A DNA stretch of 11,599 nt from an uncultured Lachnospiraceae bacterium (GTDB lineage: Bacteria > Bacillota_A > Clostridia > Lachnospirales > Lachnospiraceae). Position 1 is the stretch's first letter. Every line of letters starts with the position of its first letter. Shown here in pieces: positions 6,444 to 11,599 of this stretch. Under the pieces are notes generated by a model. That model saw only the letters and a program-made list of their open reading frames with translations, was not told the origin of the DNA and did not search any database. A program made the position numbers and the translations under genes. The stretch spans positions 1 to 11,599 of the forward strand of contig CAJUDN010000075.1 in the NCBI GenBank assembly GCA_910585355.1. Reading direction: 5' to 3'.

Positions 6444-6603
6444 GTCGTTTATGTCCGTGCTTCGCACTCCCGCAATCGCCGCCGGTATTCGTAATTCGGC
6501 CTGTCGGCCTACTTACTCATACCGGCTTGGTTGCCCGATATCCGTCCATTCGCTCATGCAAGCATGGCTCATTCACGGCTGCCGGCCGGGACTTTTTTAG
6601 TAC
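6444..6603 (-). repeat. Structured repeat unit, downstream copy
   Basis: It contains a 77-bp core (6467-6543) identical to 6664-6740. The core folds as GCCGGTAT/ATACCGGC (6481-6488/6519-6526), with GTAA/TTAC and GGCC/GGCC stems inside. On one side lies the hairpin GTGC-TTC-GCAC (6457-6467). On the other lies CCGT/ACGG (6542-6545/6575-6578) enclosing CATGC/GCATG (6555-6559/6562-6566). The outer CGATTGC arm is degraded to CGTTTATG here. It lies directly upstream of the cbiC ribosome binding site on the transcribed strand. No open frame is convincing. Confidence 0.75.
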
Positions 6604-6640
6604 GGAAATGCCTGCTCACGCAGGCATCTCCATGCATGAA
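6604..6640 (-). repeat. Hairpin between the two repeat units
   Basis: ATGCCTGC (6608-6615) pairs with GCAGGCAT (6620-6627) around a 4-nt loop, followed by the palindrome ATGCAT. No U tract follows on the minus strand, so it is not an obvious terminator. It belongs to the intergenic repeat array rather than to a gene. Confidence 0.55.
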
Positions 6641-6800
6641 AGTCGATTGCTCCGGGCTTTGCCCTCCCGCAATCGCCGCCGGTATTCGTAATTCGGCCTG
6701 TCGGCCTACTTACTCATACCGGCTTGGTTGCCCGATATCCATGGTTCATTGCAAGCAAGCTTGCATTCACCATGGCTGCCGTGCAACACTTTCATCGTAA
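6641..6800 (-). repeat. Structured repeat unit, upstream copy
   Basis: The same 77-bp core lies at 6664-6740. Its hairpins keep their shape but not their sequence: GGGC-TTT-GCCC (6654-6664), CCATGG/CCATGG (6739-6744/6770-6775), and TGCAAGC/GCTTGCA (6750-6756/6759-6765). An outer 7-bp stem, CGATTGC/GCAATCG (6644-6650/6669-6675), is intact here. Weak similarity to the other copy continues to about 6800, which would place the stop codon of cbiP inside the repeat. Confidence 0.75.
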
Positions 6801-8297
6801 AATCCGATATATCATGTCCAGATCCAGATTTTTTCTTAAAATTTCCGCCAGCTTCTGATACTGCTTTTCTTTATAGCGGAATGTCAGAAACTCTTCCTGG
6901 TCCCTGTCATAGAATTCGGAAGCCGGAATCTTTTTTCTCTTTGCCAAAAAGGTCCAGAACGCCTCCTGCATCTCTTCTGAATCAAAGATTCCGTGAACAT
7001 AGGTTCCGTACACGTTTCCAAAAATGCAGCCGTCTTCCTTTTCCTCTTTATTAAGGAACTCTGAAAACATGGTTCCTCCCGTCCTTTTTGTCTCCCCCAT
7101 ATGGATTTCATACCCTTCGAATCCGGCGCCGCCAAACGCCTTTGTCTTTCCGGATACCCGGGTCCTGGTCTTTGTTGCCTCAAAAACCGTACAGACCGGA
7201 AGAAGTCCCATGCCGTCCATGGCTCCCCCTTCTTCCACACCATAAGGGTCTTCCAGTCTTTCTCCGAGAATCTGGAAGCCTCCGCAGATTCCGAATATCA
7301 AAACGCCTTCTCTGGCTTTTTGTACCACGGCAGCCTCCAGTCCGTTTTGCTTCAGCCACTTGAAATCACCCATGGTATTTTTGGTTCCGGGAATCACAAT
7401 GACATCTGCATCGGACAGTTCCTCCTTCTTTGTCACATAGGAAAGGACCACTCCGGGCAGCCGCTCCAGCGCATTAAAATCCGTGAAGTTGGAAATTCTC
7501 GGAAGCTTTATGACCGCAATCCTGGCAAAGGCCTTTCGTCCTTTTTTGTCAAGATCCCCTCCCCTTCCCGTCTTTAACCTGGCAGAAAGGCTGTCCTCGT
7601 CGTCGAGATCCACGTCCATATAGGGGACGACTCCGGCCACGGGAATGCGGCACTTGTCATACAGCATGGAAAGCCCCGGTTTCAAAATTTCCTTATCCCC
7701 CCGAAATTTATTGATTACAAACGCCTTTATCCGTCTGCGCTCCTTTTCCTCTAAAAGAGCCACAGTCCCGTAAAGCTGTGCGAACACGCCGCCCCGGTCA
7801 ATGTCTCCTGTTAGAATCACCGGAGCGTCAATGAGCTCCGCCAGGCCCATGTTCACAATATCATTTTCCCTTAAATTAATCTCCGCCGGGCTTCCCGCGC
7901 CCTCCACCACAATGATGTCAAACCGGCCTGCCAGACTTTCGTATGCCTTTTTCACATCGGGTATCAGACTTTTTTTCATCTTAAAGTATTCCATCGCCTG
8001 ATAATTTCCGCGCACCCTGCCGTTCACAATGAGCTGGGAACCCATATGAGAGGTGGGCTTTAAAAGAATAGGATTCATTGCCGCCTCCGGCGAAATCCCG
8101 GCTGCCTCCGCCTGCATCACCTGGGCCCTTCCCATTTCCAGGCCGTCCTCCGTAATGTAGGAGTTTAATGCCATGTTCTGGGATTTGAAGGGGGCGGCTG
8201 AGTATCCATCCTCCTTAAAAATCCGGCAGAGACCGGCTGTCAGAAAGCTTTTTCCCGCATTGGACATGGTCCCCTGAATCATAATTACTTTCGCCAC
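6792..8297 (-). CDS. cbiP: Cobyric acid synthase (glutamine-hydrolysing)
   Basis: CbiP amidates side chains b, d, e and g of adenosylcobyrinic acid a,c-diamide, using glutamine and ATP. The 501 residues are standard. The N-terminal dethiobiotin-synthetase-like ATP-binding domain has the P-loop-like GTMSNAGKS (9-17), FKSQNMALNS (37-46), VVEGAGSPAEINL (130-142) and GDIDRGGVFA (164-173). The C-terminal class I glutamine amidotransferase domain has IPGTKNTMGD (302-311), the nucleophile Cys338 in GICGGFQILG, and His435 in YVHGIFD. The start is GTG at 8297 with GGAGGG 7 nt upstream. The stop of cbiB lies 24 nt before it, so the two are co-transcribed. The last codon or two may have been contributed by the adjacent repeat. 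Confidence 0.96.
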   Translation of the reverse strand: MAKVIMIQGTMSNAGKSFLTAGLCRIFKEDGYSAAPFKSQNMALNSYITEDGLEMGRAQVMQAEAAGISPEAAMNPILLKPTSHMGSQLIVNGRVRGNYQAMEYFKMKKSLIPDVKKAYESLAGRFDIIVVEGAGSPAEINLRENDIVNMGLAELIDAPVILTGDIDRGGVFAQLYGTVALLEEKERRRIKAFVINKFRGDKEILKPGLSMLYDKCRIPVAGVVPYMDVDLDDEDSLSARLKTGRGGDLDKKGRKAFARIAVIKLPRISNFTDFNALERLPGVVLSYVTKKEELSDADVIVIPGTKNTMGDFKWLKQNGLEAAVVQKAREGVLIFGICGGFQILGERLEDPYGVEEGGAMDGMGLLPVCTVFEATKTRTRVSGKTKAFGGAGFEGYEIHMGETKRTGGTMFSEFLNKEEKEDGCIFGNVYGTYVHGIFDSEEMQEAFWTFLAKRKKIPASEFYDRDQEEFLTFRYKEKQYQKLAEILRKNLDLDMIYRILR

Positions 8298-8321
8298 AAA
8301 TTTTCCCTCCAGATATCTCTT

Positions 8322-9299
8322 TCACCAGACAAACGCCAGAACCGCCTGCAGCGCCAGAAAGGCCGTTAAAGCCACAAAGGCGGTCCCGTATAAAAGCCTG
8401 TCAGCTCTTTTAATATCCTCCGGCTCCACCGGCCTTAAATCATCCCCAATGGTCTTTTTCTTATATAAAGTTCCAAAATACCAGGCATCGCCTGCAAGCT
8501 GTATCCCGAGCGCTCCTGCACAGACAGACTCTGTCTGGGCCGAGTTGGGGCTCTTATGATTCAGACGGTCTCTTCTCCATATGGTCCAGGCATGCTTCCA
8601 GTCCATACCGAGAAAGAAGGCGGCGCAGATCATAAAAAGCGCCGACAGCCTGGAGGGAATGAAATTTAACGCATCATCCAGCCTGGCCGCCGCCCGCCCG
8701 AAATACAGATACCGCTCATTTTTATATCCCACCATGGAATCCATGGTATTGACCGCTTTATAAAACCATCCCAAAACCGGACCGCCGACGGCCATATAAA
8801 AAAGAGGCGCCACTACCCCGTCGGAAGTATTTTCCGCCACGGTCTCCACCGCCGCTTTTATGATTCCCTCCGAATCCAGCCGTTCTGTGTCACGTCCCAC
8901 AATCATGGATACGGCCTTCCTTGCCCCAGAAAGATCGCCTTTACATAAGGGATCATGCACCTTCATGCTCTCGGTTTTTAAGGACTTCACAGCCAGAAGC
9001 TGATAACAGGAAAAGGCCGATGCAACATAAAAAAGCCCGGGAGACGCCATCCGGCACAGCGCCAGGATCCCCCAGGAAAAAAAGACTGTGATTCCGCTTA
9101 CCATCACAGTCAGCACCACGCCTCCTAAAAGGAGCAGCCGTTCCTTTTGTCCGCATATTCTCCTGATTCCTCTTTCCAGCCACTGAATCAGGCGGCCGAT
9201 GAGACGGACCGGATGATACGGAAACTGCGGATCTCCAAACACCTGATCCAGCAAAAAACCAGACAGCAGAACGGCAGCCGGTAATATTCTGTCTACCAT
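8322..9299 (-). CDS. cbiB: Adenosylcobinamide-phosphate synthase
   Basis: CbiB is an inner-membrane enzyme that attaches (R)-1-aminopropan-2-ol, or its phosphate, to adenosylcobyric acid to give adenosylcobinamide (phosphate). The 325 residues are typical. Conserved elements are D18-x3-GDP (22-24) followed by HPVRLIG (29-35), the GRDT motif (135-138), ENTSDGVVAPLFY (156-168), KAVNTMDSMVGYKN (181-194) and DDALNFIPSRL (208-218). Hydrophobic helices lie near 58-80, 85-105, 163-180, 213-232 and 305-325. The start at 9299 has only a weak, close GGGGA, so translation initiation may be inefficient or depend on the structured leader upstream (9330-9553). It is followed after 24 nt by cbiP. Confidence 0.94.
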   Translation of the reverse strand: MVDRILPAAVLLSGFLLDQVFGDPQFPYHPVRLIGRLIQWLERGIRRICGQKERLLLLGGVVLTVMVSGITVFFSWGILALCRMASPGLFYVASAFSCYQLLAVKSLKTESMKVHDPLCKGDLSGARKAVSMIVGRDTERLDSEGIIKAAVETVAENTSDGVVAPLFYMAVGGPVLGWFYKAVNTMDSMVGYKNERYLYFGRAAARLDDALNFIPSRLSALFMICAAFFLGMDWKHAWTIWRRDRLNHKSPNSAQTESVCAGALGIQLAGDAWYFGTLYKKKTIGDDLRPVEPEDIKRADRLLYGTAFVALTAFLALQAVLAFVW

Positions 9300-9329
9300 A
9301 GTTCCCCTATTTCACGATTATTATGATAC

Positions 9330-9478
9330 CGCATTGCAACAGTTCAGACAGGTCTGCGCGTCCACCGCGCCGACTATAAGAAAACGTAGTGATCGCGGGC
9401 ATACGCCCCATCGCCTTGGCGATTCTAAATGACCGTATGCCGTAACAGTTCAAGGGTTATCTGAACTGCTGCACCGCA
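9330..9478 (-). repeat. Multi-stem structured region upstream of cbiB
   Basis: The outer arms CAGTTCAG (9340-9347) and CTGAACTG (9461-9468) pair and extend weakly outward. Inside are GCGCG/CGCGC with GTC/GAC (9352-9374) and GGCATACG/CGTATGCC (9398-9405/9434-9441), which enclose ATCGCC/GGCGAT (9410-9415/9418-9423). A second CAGTTCA (9446-9452) can compete for the right arm. It has no coding frame and does not match the cobalamin riboswitch, since no B12-box sequence was seen. It is probably an intergenic repeat or structured leader. Confidence 0.55.
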
Positions 9479-9500
9479 TTGTAATTTCAAGTTACGAAAC

Positions 9501-9553
9501 CGGATTGCTTTGCACTGCCGTGCTCTTGCAGTTCTCAAAGCATTTGTAATCCG
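9501..9553 (-). repeat. Three-tiered hairpin downstream of the small membrane gene
   Basis: CGGATT (9501-9506) pairs with AATCCG (9548-9553), GCTTTG (9507-9512) with CAAAGC (9536-9541), and ACTGC (9514-9518) with GCAGT (9528-9532). No U tract follows. It lies 36 nt after the stop codon of the small membrane protein gene and could limit read-through or stabilise mRNA ends. Confidence 0.55.
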
Positions 9554-9588
9554 TTCATTTTTCTTCGAAAAGCGGCTTCTTACTCATA

Positions 9589-9882
9589 TCATTTCATATA
9601 TTTCAGGTTATTTTTATAAGTAATGGCAATGATATAGAGGGTCAGGCACACAAAGCAGACCAGGCAGACCGTGGGAAGAAAACTGCCGTGAAGATACATG
9701 GCTAAAAGGGCCATATCCAGTCCCCAGAGAAGGCGGATGACCCCTTCCGCTTTACACCACTGCTTTCTGTTTTCAATATCCACCATAATTTTAGACCGCA
9801 GGGGCGTTACAAATCCGCTGACGATCAGAGCGCCGTAGGCCAGGAAACAAACACTCATAATCAAACACAAATATATTACCAT
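9589..9882 (-). CDS. Small membrane protein (DUF3784-like)
   Basis: A 97-residue protein with three hydrophobic segments (about 3-24, 50-64 and 68-89) separated by a polar stretch with RSKIMVDIENRKQWCKAEG. The arrangement, especially the short polar loop with a Cys-Lys pair before the second helix, resembles small DUF3784-type membrane proteins of Firmicutes; this is a by-eye match. The start at 9882 is preferred over the upstream ATG at 9942 because AGAGGA lies 6 nt before it and the upstream 20 residues are polar and atypical. It has its own promoter at 9989-10017, so it may not be part of the cobalamin pathway despite lying between cobC and cbiB. Confidence 0.6.
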   Translation of the reverse strand: MVIYLCLIMSVCFLAYGALIVSGFVTPLRSKIMVDIENRKQWCKAEGVIRLLWGLDMALLAMYLHGSFLPTVCLVCFVCLTLYIIAITYKNNLKYMK

Positions 9883-9905
9883 CTTCGTCCTCTTCCTCTC
9901 TTTTT

Positions 9906-9975
9906 GTAACAGGGAAGCTATTGTTATGTTCACAGAGAACATGGGAACAGTAAAAGTTTTTCTCCGCCCTGTTAC
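9906..9975 (-). promoter_or_regulatory. Inverted repeat in the leader of the small membrane gene
   Basis: GTAACAGGG (9906-9914) and CCCTGTTAC (9967-9975) are perfect 9-bp complements enclosing 52 nt with a smaller GTTC/GAAC hairpin. They lie between the predicted promoter and the ribosome binding site and end 23 nt before the start codon. They could act as an operator or an RNA switch; no family was recognised. Confidence 0.35.
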
Positions 9976-9988
9976 CTCTTTTCAGACA

Positions 9989-10017
9989 AGTATACTATAA
10001 AACGGAAATTTCTGCAA
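9989..10017 (-). promoter_or_regulatory. Promoter inside the end of cobC
   Basis: On the minus strand, TTGCAG (10012-10017), a 17-bp spacer and TATACT (9989-9994). It overlaps the last codons of cobC and would serve the small membrane protein gene and possibly cbiB, cbiP and cbiC downstream. Confidence 0.5.
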
Positions 10018-10693
10018 CCTCCGTCAGTTCAAAGCCAAAAGAAACCGCCGGATTCTGTAACGGCTCAGATGCCTCCCGAACGGTTACCGGATTCTCTTTC
10101 ACGCGGCAAAGATATCCGGCCCCGTTTTTTACCTGCCAGGAAAAATATCCGCGGGCAGGCCTTGCGAAAGCCTCCATGACCGCCATGATGACCCCTCCGT
10201 GGACCACAAAAACAAGGTTCTCCCCTTCCCGGCACCCCGGCCGGGCATGAAGCTCCTCTCTCACAAGCTCTCCCACGGCGCCCGCGCACCGCCTTTTAAA
10301 ATCCAAAATCCGCTCTCCTCCGGGAAACCCGTCCATTCCGCCGGAATCTAAAAATCTCTGGTACTGCGGGTCGCCCTTAAGCTCCATATAGTTCTTATAT
10401 TCAAATTGTCCGAAATCACACTCCGTAAGAGCCTCCTCTAAAATCCGGGGCACTTCCAGAAATTTCTCCTGAGGAAACAAAAGATCTGCCGTCTCCACGC
10501 ACCGCGCCATGGGGCTTGTGATGATTTTTGAAATTTCCCGGCACCGGATGTAAATTTCCTCCATCCGCCCCGAAGCTGCCATCCAAAGCTGCTCTTTGGT
10601 CTTATCCGTGAGCCCCTCATCGCTTCTTTGCCCCACATACCGCTTCTCCCGGTTTCCCTTCGTCTCCCCATGACGCAAAAACAATATTTTCAC
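9995..10693 (-). CDS. cobC: Alpha-ribazole phosphatase (histidine phosphatase family)
   Basis: CobC dephosphorylates alpha-ribazole-5'-phosphate (or the cobalamin-phosphate product) in the lower-ligand branch. It belongs to the phosphoglycerate-mutase-like histidine phosphatases. The 232 residues are slightly longer than many CobC proteins. Key features are LRHGET (6-11) with nucleophile His8, SPMARCVETA (60-69) with the phosphate-binding Arg64, ECDFGQFE (91-98) and VVHGGVIMAV (163-172) with His165. The start is GTG at 10693, overlapping the cobS stop (GTGA), with a G-rich ribosome binding site inside cobS. The family alone does not fix the substrate; the cobT-cobS context does. A long C-terminal tail after 195 has no recognised role. 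Confidence 0.88.
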   Translation of the reverse strand: MKILFLRHGETKGNREKRYVGQRSDEGLTDKTKEQLWMAASGRMEEIYIRCREISKIITSPMARCVETADLLFPQEKFLEVPRILEEALTECDFGQFEYKNYMELKGDPQYQRFLDSGGMDGFPGGERILDFKRRCAGAVGELVREELHARPGCREGENLVFVVHGGVIMAVMEAFARPARGYFSWQVKNGAGYLCRVKENPVTVREASEPLQNPAVSFGFELTEVAEISVL

Positions 10694-11442
10694 AGGAAAT
10701 ACCCCCCAATCACCATGGACAGTACAAGGAAAAGCTCACATAACTGTAGAAAATATCCGGCCAGGTCTCCGGTCACGCCCCCGAATTCAAAAAAAACCAT
10801 GCGGCGGTAATAAAAAAACACAGCCGCAGAGGAAATAACAGCTAAAAGCCCGTACCTGCCTCCAAGCCACACCATCAGACAGGCGGCGAACGCCCCAAAG
10901 ACAGCCATGACCACAGCTACCTGCTTCTTATGGACGTCCTTCATAAAGTCTGATAACATCCCATGGGCCCTGGCCTCCGGGAAGGCCGCCGCACCAAAGC
11001 CGCTTAACGCCCTAGATAAAATAAAACCAGCCGCCGCCGCCCCGGCCATGGGTTCAGTAAGCTCGGTGCAGGCGGAAAAATAAAACAGAACATAAAGGAT
11101 TCCCAGAATCACCCCAAAGGCGCCCGTGTGGGGATCCTTAAGAATCTCTAACTTCTTCTCCCTGTCCCCAAAGGAAGCCCTAGCATCGCAGGTGTCTAAA
11201 AACCCGTCCATATGGATCCCTCCCGTCACGAAGAAAGGAATGGCTGTGAGGACGGCCGCCGAAAAAACCGTTCCCGCTCCTTTATATTCCAAAAACCAGA
11301 AGGCGCCATAAAACAGGACTCCCACCACGGCTCCGACAAGCGGAAAAAAATACATAGCCCGCTTTCTGTCCTTTTCCTCCCACAAAAAAGCAGGCATGGG
11401 AATCCTGGAATATATGGAAAATGCAATCATCAAAGCCTTCAT
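10690..11442 (-). CDS. cobS: Adenosylcobinamide-GDP ribazoletransferase (cobalamin synthase)
   Basis: CobS is a polytopic inner-membrane enzyme that joins alpha-ribazole (or its phosphate) to adenosylcobinamide-GDP, releasing GMP and giving cobalamin. The 250 residues are normal. Signatures are IPFFVTGGIHMDGFLDTCDA (68-87), KDPHTGAFG (102-110) and the C-terminal GGVTGDLAGYFLQLCEL segment, together with five or more hydrophobic helices. The ATG at 11442 overlaps the stop of the upstream cobT by 4 bp (ATGA). An AGGAG lies almost directly against the ATG, so initiation probably relies on translational coupling. The 3' end overlaps cobC in the same way. Confidence 0.96.
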   Translation of the reverse strand: MKALMIAFSIYSRIPMPAFLWEEKDRKRAMYFFPLVGAVVGVLFYGAFWFLEYKGAGTVFSAAVLTAIPFFVTGGIHMDGFLDTCDARASFGDREKKLEILKDPHTGAFGVILGILYVLFYFSACTELTEPMAGAAAAGFILSRALSGFGAAAFPEARAHGMLSDFMKDVHKKQVAVVMAVFGAFAACLMVWLGGRYGLLAVISSAAVFFYYRRMVFFEFGGVTGDLAGYFLQLCELFLVLSMVIGGYFL

Positions 11443-11524
11443 TCTCCTTTGCCCCTCTCCGCCTCGTAGTCCACATAAGACTCCACCTGGATGTCCTCAA
11501 AAGTGCTCATCTTTTCATACACAT
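11439..11524 (-). CDS. cobT: C-terminal end of CobT (partial)
   Basis: The last 27 codons of an upstream gene end at TGA 11439-11441, overlapping the cobS start. They read VYEKMSTFEDIQVESYVDY followed by a charged tail. The VYxxMSTFxxIxxExY pattern is typical of the C-terminus of clostridial nicotinate-nucleotide:dimethylbenzimidazole phosphoribosyltransferase (CobT), which makes the alpha-ribazole phosphate used by CobC and CobS. Identification rests on this short tail plus gene order, so it is moderate. The gene is cut at 11524 because the following bases are sequencing adapter. Confidence 0.65.
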
Positions 11525-11599
11525 AGATCGGAAGAGCACACGTCTAACTCCAGTCACCTGAAGCTATCTCGTATGCCGTCTTCTGCTTGAAAAAAAAAA
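11525..11599 (+). other. Illumina TruSeq adapter read-through (not genomic)
   Basis: AGATCGGAAGAGCACACGTC starts at 11525 and is followed by the rest of the TruSeq read-1 adapter with one G missing (CTAACTCC instead of CTGAACTCC). The 8-base index CTGAAGCT lies at 11558-11565, then ATCTCGTATGCCGTCTTCTG and CTTG to 11589, then ten A bases. This is library sequence left on the contig end. Any reading frame that crosses 11525 is artefactual. Confidence 0.98.

Noticed and set aside
6444..6800. CRISPR array
   Set aside because: There are only two copies of a 77-bp core, with homologous, structured DNA between them instead of unique spacers of uniform length.
9300..9588. Cobalamin riboswitch upstream of cbiB
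   Set aside because: No B12-box consensus or characteristic core was seen on the minus strand; the stems present do not match that fold.
9883..9942. Longer 117-codon version of the small membrane protein starting at 9942
   Set aside because: The extra 20 residues are polar and unlike the family, the start lacks a good ribosome binding site, and 9882 has AGAGGA at the right distance.
11396..11590. Plus-strand frame running to the window end
   Set aside because: It is antisense to cobS/cobT and ends in adapter sequence.

Overview
The window looks like the end of a shotgun contig from a gut-type member of the Clostridia, probably Lachnospiraceae. This rests on the gene content (catabolic-type carbamate kinase, RqcH, an anaerobic-type cob/cbi gene set), strong AGGAGG-type ribosome binding sites, mid-range GC, and many fold-back repeats between genes. 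The species is inferred, not shown.

Left part, plus strand (1-4882): a cluster of small terminal-inverted-repeat elements; arcC (carbamate kinase) with a clear terminator; a TRIC/UPF0126-type membrane channel gene with its own promoter; the decayed 3' end of a MATE-family efflux gene split by two nested fold-back elements; a gene-poor stretch with a good promoter; and rqcH, the ribosome quality control factor.

Right part, minus strand (5141-11524), read right to left: the 3' end of cobT, then cobS, cobC, a small membrane protein gene, cbiB, cbiP, cbiC, a small soluble protein gene and a small, apparently frameshifted membrane protein gene. cobT/cobS/cobC overlap by 4 bp each, as do cbiC and the next gene, so they are probably co-translated. 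CobT, CobC and CobS make the alpha-ribazole lower-ligand arm and join it to the corrinoid. CbiC, CbiP and CbiB act earlier on the corrin ring: methyl migration, amidation and aminopropanol arm attachment. The cluster is a partial cobalamin pathway. The ring-building genes and cobU are not in view.

The most interesting non-coding content is (1) two copies of a structured repeat between cbiP and cbiC, which share an identical 77-bp core and have flanking hairpins whose stems changed on both sides; (2) nested TA-targeting fold-back elements whose removal restores the MATE reading frame; and (3) a multi-stem region upstream of cbiB, part of which resembles the first repeat. The last 75 bases (11525-11599) are not genomic: they are an Illumina TruSeq adapter with an 8-base index followed by poly-A, so the contig truly ends inside cobT at 11524.
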